Below are positions 44,134 to 53,003 of a stretch of 64,000 nucleotides of DNA, in pieces. The stretch's first letter is position 1. Every line of letters begins with the position of its first letter. The translations under genes and the position numbers were made by a program. The notes under the pieces are model-generated. The model had not been told where the DNA came from, ran no database searches, and worked only from the letters and a program-made list of their open reading frames with translations. Origin of the DNA: Negativicutes bacterium (GTDB taxonomy: Bacteria > Bacillota > Negativicutes > Anaeromusales > Anaeromusaceae); assembly GCA_009929485.1 (NCBI GenBank), contig SAAJ01000005.1, positions 36,622 through 100,621 on the forward strand, written 5' to 3'.

Positions 44134-47100
44134 ATGAGGCGTGTTCTTTTTCTGTCAAATATGGAAAGACAGCGGTCTATGCTGGAGGAAGCCCTTACGG
44201 CGGTAGCGCCGGAGATGGAGGCGCAGGGAGCAACGATAGCGATAAGCGAGGAAACCATGTGGAGCTTGTCCTGGCAGGAACGGCTAAGCGGCTGCAGCCT
44301 GGTGGTGCTTACCTGGATGGGCAGCGGTCTCGATACGTCTTTTTTGAAAAAAACGGCGCAGTATTTGCAAAAAAAGAAAATTCCTCATGTGCTGCTGCTT
44401 TCCGATAAAGAAAGCGGCGACCCCGCTTATGGCGTTTCTGATGAAGAAAAAGCGTGTTTGAAGCGCTACCTGGCCTGGGGCGGTATGGAAAACTACCGCT
44501 ATTTTTGGCGTTACATAGGATTGCGTTTTTGCGGGGAGCCTTGGGACTTAAAAGAGCCGCAGGAGCTTTTGTGGCATGGGATTTTTCATCCCCGCGCAGC
44601 CAAGGCGTATACAGACATTGGAGAATATAAAAAGGAATTCTGCCGGGCAGACAGGCCGACGATTGGCGTGATTTTTTATCGGGATGAATGGGTTTGGGAG
44701 GATTTGGCCTACCAAACGGCGCTGGTAGAAGAAATTGAACGGCAGGGCATGAATGCGCTGGCGGTGTTTTGCCAGTATATGAAAAACGAAGAAGGCGCTC
44801 CCGGCTTAGGTGAGACCATTGCCGCTTATTTTCAGGGGCCGGAGCGGGCGCAAGTCGATGTGCTTCTAAACACCTTTAAGTTTTCTATGACCTCAATGAA
44901 GGCAGTAGAGCTGTCGCAGCTGCAGCAGCTAGGAGTGCCTTTATTTGAGGCGTATACTTTGTATCAGAGTAAAGACGATTGGGAGAAGTCCATAGAAGGC
45001 TTGACCCCTATGGAGATGGCTGTAAGTATCGCTATGCCGGAGTTTGACGGCGCTCTTCATGGCGTACCGGTGGCTTCGCGGGAATTGCTGAAAAACGGTC
45101 AGGCGTCCTATCAACCCTTGTCAGAGCGCATTAACAGCATGGTGCGCAAGGCGGCCAAGTGGGCAAAACTTCGGCGCAAGGCAAATCAAGAAAAGAAGAT
45201 CGGCATAATATTTCATAACTATCCGGCGACCAATGCCAACATTGGCAGTGCAGCCGGTCTAGATTCGCCGGAAAGCATTCGCTTGCTTTTGGCGCAAATG
45301 CAGCAGGAAGGGTATGTGGTAGATCGCATTCCGGAAAACAGCCGCGTCTTCATGGACGAACTGATTTCTCATGCGACCAATGATCGCCGTTATATGACGG
45401 AAAAGCAAGTGGCTGAAGCGGACGGCAAGCTTGCGGACAAAGACTACGGCGGCTTTTTTGTTTCGCTGGAAGAAGAAACGCAAGAGCAATTGCGGCGCGA
45501 CTGGGGCGAAGCGCCGGGAGATGTTTTTCACTATGACGATATGCTGCTGATTCCCGGTATGGAGAACGGCAACATCTTTATTACCGTCCAGCCGCCGCGC
45601 GGTTTCGGCGAAGATCCGGGGAAAATTTACCATTCCCCGGACTGCGCGCCAACGCATCATTATTTGGGGTATTATTACTGGCTGCGCGATGTCTGGAAAG
45701 CGGATGCTGTGGTTCATGTCGGCACCCATGGTTCGTTGGAATGGCTTCCCGGAAAAGGCGCCGGTTTGGCGCGAACCTGCTACCCGGAGCTGGCTATTGA
45801 CGATACGCCCAATATTTATCCCTATTGGATCACCGTGGTGGGTGAAGGCGTGCAGGCCAAGCGGCGCGGCGGGGCCTGCTTGATCAGCTATTTGACGCCG
45901 CCGATGAGCCATGCCGGAACCTATGAAGAACTGGAAGAGCTGGAGAAGCTGTTGGATGAATACTGCCACTTCCGTCAGAATCAGCCGGAGCAACTAGCTG
46001 TGGTAGAAGACCAAATTCGCGCCAAGGCGGCGGAAGCGAATCTGGCTTCAGATGCGCCGGAGATCGAAGGAGAGCCTTTTGCGGATTATGTCGGCCGCCT
46101 GCATATCTATGTGACCGATATAAAGAACATGCAGATTCGTACAGGCTTGCACACGTTGGGGCGGGCGCCGGCAGGAGATGAGCTTGTGGAATACCTGATG
46201 GCTCTGACCAAAGTGGATAACGGCGAGATTCCTTCGCTCTTCCAGACGGTAGCCGGGCTGTACGGCTATGAGTATTATCAGCTCTTGGATGAAAGCGCCA
46301 AAATGCTCCCGGACGGGTCGAAGACTATGGGGGCGCTGGCGGACGACGTGCGGGAGCAGTGTCGGCAGCTGATGAATTCTCTGGGAGAAACAGGCTTTGC
46401 CCAAGAACGCGTCGAAGAGGCGGTCGGCTCCTTGACTTGGCTGGCGGCGCTGTCTGCAGAAGGCCGCGGGCGTCTGCTGCAGGCGCTGCGTTATGTCTGC
46501 GCCGCCATTGTTCCGTCCTTAACCAAAACAACTCAAGAAATCAGCAATTTGCTGCTGGCCTTAGACGGCGGCTATGTGGAACCGGGACCGGGCGGAGCGC
46601 CCACAAGCGGCCAGGCGGATGTGCTGCCTACAGGAAGAAACTTCTACAGCATCGACCCGCGGACGCTGCCTACGCCGACGGCTTGGGAGATAGGCTGTAT
46701 TATGGGCGACGACGTGATTGCCCGCTATATCGAAGAGGAAGGGCGTTATCCGGAAAGCGTCGGCATTGTGCTTTGGGCGACAAGCAATATGCGCAGCCAT
46801 GGGCAATGTATCGCGCAATTTCTGTATTTGCTCGGCGTGCGGCCGGTGTGGCAGAAAGGAAGCTTGCGGGTAGTGGATCTGGAAATTATCTCCCTGCAGG
46901 AATTGAAGCGTCCTCGCATTGACGCTACGGGCCGAATCAGCGGCCTATTTCGTGACAGTATGCCCATGGCTTCGGCATGGCTGGATCAGGCGGTGGCGAT
47001 GGTGGCGGCGTTAGAAGAAAGCGATGAGGATAATTTCATCCGCAAGCATGTCGCTGCTGACGCGCAAGAAATGGAACAGGAAGGCGTAGATAAAGAAACA

Positions 47101-47847
47101 GCCTGGAAAGAAGCCAGCTGGCGTATTTTTGGGGATCCTCCGGGAACCTACGGCGCCGGGGTCAGTGCGGTATTGGAAGCGAAGAATTGGGAAACCATTG
47201 ATGACTTAAGCGACGTCTATGTGCGCTGGGGCGGTCATGCCTATAGCGGCGGTGAAAAAGGAAGCTATCGTCCGGATTTGTTCCGCAGGCGCATGGGGTC
47301 CTTGGATATTACCATTCAAAACCAGGATAACCGGGAAATCAGCATTCTCAATTCAGATGATTACAACGCCTATCATGGCGGCATGATCGCTGCTGTGCGC
47401 AGTATCAAAGGCGAAGCGCCGCGCTCGTATTGCGGCGACAGCTCGGATCGAAAAAAAGTGCGCATGCGCAGCGTCCAAGAAGAATTGCGCCGCATGTTCC
47501 GGGGCGAAGCGATCAATCCAAAATTTATTGAAGGCATGAAAAAGCATGGTTATAAAGGCGCTGCTGATTTAGCTAATTATGTGGCTCATAGCTACCAGTG
47601 GGACGCCACCAGCGACATTATGGAAGACTGGATGTATGAAAAATATGCCGAAAAATACGCTCTCGACGAAGCGATGCAGGCGTGGATGAAGGAAGTGAAT
47701 CCTTGGGCGCTGCAGCGCATTGCGGAAACCTTGCTGGAAGCGGCGCAGCGCGGCATGTGGCAGGTCGACGATCAAATGAAGCAAGAACTGGAAAGCTTGC
47801 TGCTGGACTTAGAAGGAGATTTGGAGGAGCGCGGCGATGCAGACTAA
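44134..47847 (+). CDS. cobN: CobN/BchH-type large chelatase subunit 1
   Basis: ATG 44134 sits 8 bp after GAGGAG and matches the start of the second copy; GTG 44125 overlaps that site. The 1237-residue protein has the conserved HVGTHGSLEWLPGKG block near residues 527-541 and PTSGQADVLPTGRNFYSIDP near 822-841, diagnostic of CobN and ChlH/BchH. In aerobic B12 synthesis CobN inserts cobalt with CobS and CobT. No CobS/CobT gene is next to it here. HmuS, a CobN relative in haem-uptake loci, is linked to metal removal, so a reverse reaction on imported corrinoid is possible. It overlaps btuF by 11 bp. Confidence 0.88.
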   Translation: MRRVLFLSNMERQRSMLEEALTAVAPEMEAQGATIAISEETMWSLSWQERLSGCSLVVLTWMGSGLDTSFLKKTAQYLQKKKIPHVLLLSDKESGDPAYGVSDEEKACLKRYLAWGGMENYRYFWRYIGLRFCGEPWDLKEPQELLWHGIFHPRAAKAYTDIGEYKKEFCRADRPTIGVIFYRDEWVWEDLAYQTALVEEIERQGMNALAVFCQYMKNEEGAPGLGETIAAYFQGPERAQVDVLLNTFKFSMTSMKAVELSQLQQLGVPLFEAYTLYQSKDDWEKSIEGLTPMEMAVSIAMPEFDGALHGVPVASRELLKNGQASYQPLSERINSMVRKAAKWAKLRRKANQEKKIGIIFHNYPATNANIGSAAGLDSPESIRLLLAQMQQEGYVVDRIPENSRVFMDELISHATNDRRYMTEKQVAEADGKLADKDYGGFFVSLEEETQEQLRRDWGEAPGDVFHYDDMLLIPGMENGNIFITVQPPRGFGEDPGKIYHSPDCAPTHHYLGYYYWLRDVWKADAVVHVGTHGSLEWLPGKGAGLARTCYPELAIDDTPNIYPYWITVVGEGVQAKRRGGACLISYLTPPMSHAGTYEELEELEKLLDEYCHFRQNQPEQLAVVEDQIRAKAAEANLASDAPEIEGEPFADYVGRLHIYVTDIKNMQIRTGLHTLGRAPAGDELVEYLMALTKVDNGEIPSLFQTVAGLYGYEYYQLLDESAKMLPDGSKTMGALADDVREQCRQLMNSLGETGFAQERVEEAVGSLTWLAALSAEGRGRLLQALRYVCAAIVPSLTKTTQEISNLLLALDGGYVEPGPGGAPTSGQADVLPTGRNFYSIDPRTLPTPTAWEIGCIMGDDVIARYIEEEGRYPESVGIVLWATSNMRSHGQCIAQFLYLLGVRPVWQKGSLRVVDLEIISLQELKRPRIDATGRISGLFRDSMPMASAWLDQAVAMVAALEESDEDNFIRKHVAADAQEMEQEGVDKETAWKEASWRIFGDPPGTYGAGVSAVLEAKNWETIDDLSDVYVRWGGHAYSGGEKGSYRPDLFRRRMGSLDITIQNQDNREISILNSDDYNAYHGGMIAAVRSIKGEAPRSYCGDSSDRKKVRMRSVQEELRRMFRGEAINPKFIEGMKKHGYKGAADLANYVAHSYQWDATSDIMEDWMYEKYAEKYALDEAMQAWMKEVNPWALQRIAETLLEAAQRGMWQVDDQMKQELESLLLDLEGDLEERGDAD

Positions 47848-48820
47848 ATGCGCTAAAGCGCGACGAAGAGTTACCCTTCTTTTTGCGCTGGTGCTGGGAG
47901 TTTTATTGGCGTTATTGCTGGGCGGTTGTCAAGGTGCGCAGGAGAAACAAAACAGCAGTGAAACAGGCGGCTATGAAGTGAAGGATGTTCAGGGTCAGGT
48001 ACTGAAGCTGCCTCGAAAGCCGCAGCGCATTGTTACCCTGGCCTTGTCCAGTGACGAGATGGCCCTGGCTATGCTGCCTGCGCAGAGGCTGGCGGCGCTG
48101 CATTATTTAGCGGATGATCCTGGAATTTCGACGGAAGCGGCCAAGGCGCAAGCGGTTACCGCCCGCGTGCGAGATTATAATGTGGAGCAGCTGTTATCGC
48201 TGCAGCCGGATCTGGTGCTTGCGCCGGACTGGAACCGGCAGGAGCTGATTCAAACACTGCGGGATGCGGGGCTGCCGGTTGTAGTTACCAAAGGACCCTC
48301 CTCGGTGGCGGAAGTAAAAGAGGCGCTGCAGCAGATTGCTTTGGCTGCAGGGGAGCCGCAGGCGGGACAAAAATTAATCGAACAAATGGAACTGGAGATG
48401 GCGAATATCGCTGCAAAAGTGCAAAATATCCCGCAGGCACAGAAGAAAACGGTGGTTTTGATCTCCCATATGGCGTCCTACGGGGGCAAAGGCAGCTTGT
48501 TTGATAATATGTGCCGAGACGCAGGCGTCATTAACGGCGCTGCTGCGGTTGGCTTGGGGAAAAACGACGCATTAACAAAGGAAGCGATTGTGGCCGCCAA
48601 TCCGGATGTCATTTTAGTTCCGACCTGGACGAAAGGAAAACTTGACGTAGATCAAGTGCGACAAGAGCTGCTCAATGATCCAGCGCTGCAAAGCGTGAAA
48701 GCCATTCGCGAAAAAAAGCTGGTTCAGGTGTCGGACGCCTATTTGTATTGCGCAGCCCAAGATATCACCAAAGGCATTCGCGGGATTGCCGCGGCGGCGT
48801 ATCCGGAACGGTTTGAATAA
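47837..48820 (+). CDS. btuF: BtuF-like corrinoid-binding lipoprotein 2
   Basis: This 327-residue lipoprotein (lipobox LGGC, Cys about residue 33) has the class III binding fold and the shared YGGKGSLFDNMCRDA block. It overlaps the cobN end and is followed by BtuC and BtuD, so it is the binding protein of a complete importer. It would take ligand delivered by TonB receptor 1 to BtuCD in the inner membrane. It is homologous to the proteins at 34247 and 61989. Confidence 0.87.
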   Translation: MQTKCAKARRRVTLLFALVLGVLLALLLGGCQGAQEKQNSSETGGYEVKDVQGQVLKLPRKPQRIVTLALSSDEMALAMLPAQRLAALHYLADDPGISTEAAKAQAVTARVRDYNVEQLLSLQPDLVLAPDWNRQELIQTLRDAGLPVVVTKGPSSVAEVKEALQQIALAAGEPQAGQKLIEQMELEMANIAAKVQNIPQAQKKTVVLISHMASYGGKGSLFDNMCRDAGVINGAAAVGLGKNDALTKEAIVAANPDVILVPTWTKGKLDVDQVRQELLNDPALQSVKAIREKKLVQVSDAYLYCAAQDITKGIRGIAAAAYPERFE

Positions 48821-48864
48821 TTGCCTAAACGAAGAAATGATTGTCTTTGCTTAGAAGGGGCGGT

Positions 48865-49908
48865 ATGAGAAGGGTGAAACAAAAACGAACGATAGTCTTG
48901 GCGATGCTGGGAGGACTGCTGGGGGCGGTCAGCCTTTTTTCCTTAGGCACAGGAACGGTGGAGGTTCCTGTGTCGGCCTTACTGGCTATGCTGGCAAAAC
49001 AGCTGGGCTTGTCAGGAACCGAGTTAGGCGCTTATACGCAAGAACAATGGGCGGTAATCTGGCATATTCGTCTGCCGCGCATTTTAGTAGGTATTTTAGT
49101 CGGCGCGGCTCTGGGCGTATCAGGAGGCGTGATGCAAGGCGTATTTAGCAATCCTTTAGCCGATCCCGGTATTATCGGGGTGTCTGCAGGCGCTTCTTTT
49201 GGCGCCGTAGTGGCTGTTTCTTTGGGGCTTACTGCGGCAAGCATGTATTATATGCCTATATTTGCTCTTGTCGGCGCGCTGGTCTCGGTGGCAGTTACGG
49301 TAAGCCTTGCCAGTAAAGACGGTAAGATTCCCGTAATGACGCTTCTTTTGGCGGGCGTGGCGGTGAGTATGTTCTTGGGGGCCATGACCTCGGGCATCCT
49401 CACCTTTATGAACGAATACCGGCTGAGGGAGTTCCTTTTTTGGATGGTAGGCGGCTTGGATTTTCGCCGCTGGGAGCATGTCTTTTTGGCGGCAGGGCCT
49501 GTCTTGGCCGGCATTACTGTATTGACTTTTTTGGCGCGTCATTTGAATGTGCTGGTTCTTGGCGAAGACGAGGCGAAGGCCGTAGGCATGCCGGTGGTCT
49601 TAATCCGGTTGATTCTGCTGTTTGTTGCTTCCTTGACAACCGCAGCAGCAGTATGCGTAAGCGGGTCTATCGGTTTTGTGGGCCTGGTGGTACCGCACAT
49701 TATGCGCCTGCTCTTAGGGCCGGAACATCGCACCTTACTGCCTGCGTGCGCTTTGGCGGGGGCCTTATTCCTCATTTCCTGTGATACGTTGGGACGCCTT
49801 GTGGCGGCGCCAGCGGAAATACGGGTCGGTATTGTTACCGCGCTGACAGGGGCGCCGTACTTTCTGTTTTTACTGCGTAAAGCGCAGAAAGGAGGCGGCT
49901 GGTCATGA
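48865..49908 (+). CDS. btuC: BtuC-like permease (FecCD family)
   Basis: The start is put at ATG 48865 with AAGGGGCGG upstream; TTG 48841 is an alternative adding 8 residues. The 347-residue protein has about ten membrane spans and the FecCD hallmarks RLPRILVGILVGAALGVSG (about residues 66-84) and SGSIGFVGLVVPHIMRLLLG (about 269-288). It forms the homodimeric pore for cobalamin-, haem- or siderophore-type import. The BtuD gene overlaps its end by 4 bp. Confidence 0.9.
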   Translation: MRRVKQKRTIVLAMLGGLLGAVSLFSLGTGTVEVPVSALLAMLAKQLGLSGTELGAYTQEQWAVIWHIRLPRILVGILVGAALGVSGGVMQGVFSNPLADPGIIGVSAGASFGAVVAVSLGLTAASMYYMPIFALVGALVSVAVTVSLASKDGKIPVMTLLLAGVAVSMFLGAMTSGILTFMNEYRLREFLFWMVGGLDFRRWEHVFLAAGPVLAGITVLTFLARHLNVLVLGEDEAKAVGMPVVLIRLILLFVASLTTAAAVCVSGSIGFVGLVVPHIMRLLLGPEHRTLLPACALAGALFLISCDTLGRLVAAPAEIRVGIVTALTGAPYFLFLLRKAQKGGGWS

Positions 49909-51191
49909 TGAAAGATGTTTTGGCGCTAGAGGCGGAAAACATTACCGTGAATCTGGGGGGGCGCAAAGTTTTATCCTCTTGTTCGCTGCGCGCAAAGCGC
50001 GGTGAGTTTATTGGCATTATCGGCCCGAATGGCGCAGGGAAAAGTACGCTTTTAAAGAGTGTGTTGGGATTTATTCCTAGGGAGCAAGGAGCGGTTGCCA
50101 TGTTTGGCCAGCCTGTAAGCAGCCTAAGCGCCAAGGAAAAAGCCCGCCTAGCGGCGTATATGCAGCAAAGTGTGCAGCTGACCTTTGGCTTTACCGGACT
50201 TGACGTGGTAATGGCAGGACGCTATCCGCACTTGCGGTGGTGGCAGTCGGAAAGCAAAGAGGATCGCCGTATCGCCCTAGCGTGCATGGAGTTTACCGGG
50301 ACGGCTTGCTTTAAAGATACGCCGGTGCATCAATTGTCAGGCGGCGAGCGGCAGCGGGTGCTTATGGCCAAAGTGTTGGCTCAAGAAGCGCCGCTGGTTT
50401 TGTTGGATGAACCTACGGCCAGTCTCGATTTGGTGTATCAAGAAGAGATTTTTCGTTATTGCCAGACATTGGGACAGCAAGGGAAAAGCGTGCTGATGGT
50501 GGTACATGACTTGCGTTTGGCGGCGAAATTTTGTTCGCGATTAGTACTTTTAAGGCAAGGCGAGATTTTGGCGGATGGCTTACCGGAAGAGGTGTTGACC
50601 TCTGGAAATCTGGAAAGTGCGTACGGCCTGCATTCGGCGGTATACTGGAATCAAGTGACTGGAAACTTAGATATTCATACGTATGTGTCCGAGTCGCAAC
50701 AGGCATCACAGAAAAAAATTCATATTCTCGGCGGCGGCGGCGCAGCGGGAGAACTTATGCGAAAACTGCATGAATACGGCTATGTGGTGACTGCTGGAGT
50801 ATTGCGGCAAGGAGATACCGACGCAGCGGTGGCGGATGCTTTTGGCATTCCTTATATTTCACTGCCTCCTTTTCACAAGATTTTTCCGGAAAACTGGGAA
50901 GAAAACAAGCGGAAAAGCAGTCAAGCGGACGTGGTGGTTTTGGCTAATATATGCTACGGCATGCAAAACATCAAAAACTTAGAAATTGCTTTGCACGCTC
51001 AAAATTTAATTGTTATTGAGGATACGCCTTTTTTTGAGCGTGACTTCACCGAAGGGGAAGCGTGGCAATTGTACCAAAAAGTGGTGCAGCATCCGCGCTC
51101 TCTAGTGGTGTCAACAGAACAGTTTTTAAAAATGGCGGAAGCGGATGAGTTGCTTTCCTTCTCTAGTAATATGGTAGGAGCAGGCGCATGA
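49905..51191 (+). CDS. btuD: BtuD-like ABC ATPase with fused C-terminal domain
   Basis: This 428-residue protein has a normal ATPase domain: Walker A GPNGAGKST (residues 40-48), signature LSGGERQRV near 145 and Walker B LVLLDEPTASLD near 165. It continues for about 165 residues beyond the usual 250-260. The extra part starts with a glycine-rich beta-strand (KIHILGGGGAAGELM, about 268-282), reminiscent of a nucleotide- or cofactor-binding Rossmann-like fold, and has VVVLANICYG. It could sense or receive the imported ligand. The next ATPase gene overlaps by 4 bp. Confidence 0.87.
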   Translation: MMKDVLALEAENITVNLGGRKVLSSCSLRAKRGEFIGIIGPNGAGKSTLLKSVLGFIPREQGAVAMFGQPVSSLSAKEKARLAAYMQQSVQLTFGFTGLDVVMAGRYPHLRWWQSESKEDRRIALACMEFTGTACFKDTPVHQLSGGERQRVLMAKVLAQEAPLVLLDEPTASLDLVYQEEIFRYCQTLGQQGKSVLMVVHDLRLAAKFCSRLVLLRQGEILADGLPEEVLTSGNLESAYGLHSAVYWNQVTGNLDIHTYVSESQQASQKKIHILGGGGAAGELMRKLHEYGYVVTAGVLRQGDTDAAVADAFGIPYISLPPFHKIFPENWEENKRKSSQADVVVLANICYGMQNIKNLEIALHAQNLIVIEDTPFFERDFTEGEAWQLYQKVVQHPRSLVVSTEQFLKMAEADELLSFSSNMVGAGA

Positions 51192-51943
51192 GCAGCTATG
51201 AATGTGCAGTGGAATTGCTAGACGTATCTAAGGAATATGATAAAAAGAAGGTAGTAAATGCGCTTTCCCTGTGCATTCCGGCGGGAAGAGTATTTGGGCT
51301 TCTGGGACCTAATGGAGCGGGAAAGACGACCGTTATGAAGATGATCGCAGGCCTAACGAAACCAACGGAAGGAGTTGTGCGAATTTTTGGACATGATCGC
51401 CTGCAAGATGCAGCGGCCATAAAACACTTAGTGGGACTTGTGCCGCAAGATAATAATCTGGAAAAAGAATTTACCGTGGAAGAAGCGCTGCTGGCCTATG
51501 GGCGGCTCTTCGGTCTTGATGGTGTTAAGGCCCACGTGGCGAAGACACTCCATGAATTTGGGTTAGAAGAAAAGCGTCATTTCCTAGTGGGGGTGTTGTC
51601 TGGAGGCTGGGCAAGACGAGTTCTGCTTGCAAGGGCCTTGTTGACGAAGCCAAAGCTGCTCTTGCTGGACGAGCCGACAGTTGGCCTGGACCCGGATGTA
51701 CGGCAAGATTTGTGGGATCTTTTGGAAAATCTGGCCAGTCAGGGAACCAGTATGATTTTGACGACTCACTATATGGAAGAGGCGGAACGGCTTTGTGATG
51801 AGGTAGCTATGATGCGTAATGGGCGCATTGTGTTGCAGGAATCTACGCAGAAAATTCGCGAATGGGGCGCCTCTCAAGAAACCTCTGCGGAAAAAACGCT
51901 GGAATCTCTATTTATTAAGCTGGCGCGGGAAGGCGATGCCTAA
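51188..51943 (+). CDS. ABC-2 exporter ATPase
   Basis: This 251-residue ATPase has Walker A GPNGAGKTT near residues 38-46, signature LSGGWARRV near 138-146 and Walker B LLLDEPTVGLDPDVR. The sequence is of the drug-resistance/ABC-2 exporter type, unlike the BtuD before it. It pairs with the permease that starts at its last base. Its place inside a corrinoid-uptake operon suggests export of a by-product such as a demetallated or cleaved ring, or of the metal ligand; this is inference. Confidence 0.88.
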   Translation: MSSYECAVELLDVSKEYDKKKVVNALSLCIPAGRVFGLLGPNGAGKTTVMKMIAGLTKPTEGVVRIFGHDRLQDAAAIKHLVGLVPQDNNLEKEFTVEEALLAYGRLFGLDGVKAHVAKTLHEFGLEEKRHFLVGVLSGGWARRVLLARALLTKPKLLLLDEPTVGLDPDVRQDLWDLLENLASQGTSMILTTHYMEEAERLCDEVAMMRNGRIVLQESTQKIREWGASQETSAEKTLESLFIKLAREGDA

Positions 51944-52677
51944 TGGGATGGTATGCGGTATATCAAAGGGAAATGCTGCTGCTTTGGAAAAAGATAGGAC
52001 GTTGGGGTTATGTATTTTCGTCCGTTATTTTTCCGTTTATTTATCTATTTTCGTTTGGCTTGGGGATAGGGAGCCGCATGGATGTGGTCGGAGGATATCT
52101 GCCTTTTTTGGCAAAAGGCATTATGGGCGTGACTGTCATGCTCAACGCGTTTCAGCAGACATCCTCTTCCGTGAGTATTGGCCGCTTGTATTTGAGGACG
52201 TTTCATAGTGTGGTATTAAGTCCTGTCAAAGCTTGGCAAGTGATATTCGGACTGGTATTGTGCGGAGTGACCCGGGGAGTATTGCTTGGCGGTCTTGTTT
52301 TCTTGGTTGCCTGGCTTGCGTTCGATGCAGGAGGGATCAATGTCTTGGCGGTAAGCGGTCTAATTGGCGGTTCCTTCTGTTTTGCTTCGATGGGAGTTGT
52401 AACCGGGCTTTTGGTGAAAAATCCTGATGATGTATCCATGATCAATAATTTTTTTATTACGCCAATGACTTTTTTTGGAGGGTCCTTTTTTCCATTGCAA
52501 AATTTACCGTCGTGGCTGGCGACCACAGCGGCATTATCTCCCATGGGAACGCTTAATACCTTGCTGCGAGCCGGAAATTGGCAAGGGGAAGCGGCAGGGG
52601 CTATAGCAATGCTGCTGGGTTTAACGGCAGTATTTTTTGTATGGAGTACTTGGCTGTATCGGCGATATAGCGAATAG
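51943..52677 (+). CDS. ABC-2 type exporter permease
   Basis: This 244-residue protein has six predicted spans in the ABC-2 layout (for example YVFSSVIFPFIYLFSFGLG near residues 23-41) and the family segment PMTFFGGSFFPLQNLPSWL near 172-190. The start codon overlaps the ATPase stop. It resembles NodJ/DrrB-type exporters. The ferredoxin gene follows after 26 bp. The exported compound is unknown. Confidence 0.87.
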   Translation: MGWYAVYQREMLLLWKKIGRWGYVFSSVIFPFIYLFSFGLGIGSRMDVVGGYLPFLAKGIMGVTVMLNAFQQTSSSVSIGRLYLRTFHSVVLSPVKAWQVIFGLVLCGVTRGVLLGGLVFLVAWLAFDAGGINVLAVSGLIGGSFCFASMGVVTGLLVKNPDDVSMINNFFITPMTFFGGSFFPLQNLPSWLATTAALSPMGTLNTLLRAGNWQGEAAGAIAMLLGLTAVFFVWSTWLYRRYSE

Positions 52678-52703
52678 GCTTAAGCTAAAGAAGGTGGCTA
52701 TAT

Positions 52704-53003
52704 ATGGAAGAAAAAGAGAAAAAAGCGTATCGAAAGCGGGAATTTACGGCGCCGCGCGCAGAGATTGATTGGTATCCGACAATAAAAGAGGAACAATGCC
52801 AAGGATGTAAGCTTTGCTACGAATTCTGCTTCAAAAAAGTATATGATTTTGATGAAACGACGAAAAAAGCGAAAGTGGTCAGGCCGTATGAGTGCGTAGT
52901 TCTTTGCAGCGGCTGTGCGCCTAAATGTCCGCATCAAGCCATTTTATTTCCTAAGCGAGAAGACTTTGAGCACTATGTGCGGTATTTGGAGGAGGAAGTA
53001 TAA
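52704..53003 (+). CDS. 2[4Fe-4S] ferredoxin-type protein
   Basis: This 99-residue protein has two four-cysteine sets: Cys32, 35, 38, 42 (CQGCKLCYEFC) and Cys64, 68, 71, 75 (CVVLCSGCAPKCP). They fit two [4Fe-4S] clusters, the second with the CxxxCxxCxxxCP spacing found in some ferredoxin-like domains. The start has a GAAGGTGG ribosome site. Encoded in the same run as the NifH-like reductase, it is the likely low-potential electron donor for it. It overlaps the TPR gene by one base. Confidence 0.88.
   Translation: MEEKEKKAYRKREFTAPRAEIDWYPTIKEEQCQGCKLCYEFCFKKVYDFDETTKKAKVVRPYECVVLCSGCAPKCPHQAILFPKREDFEHYVRYLEEEV

Noticed and set aside
46359..46922. Plus-strand 187-codon frame inside cobN-1
   Set aside because: It lies entirely within the cobN coding region in another frame, has no ribosome site and has an amino-acid composition typical of out-of-frame reading.
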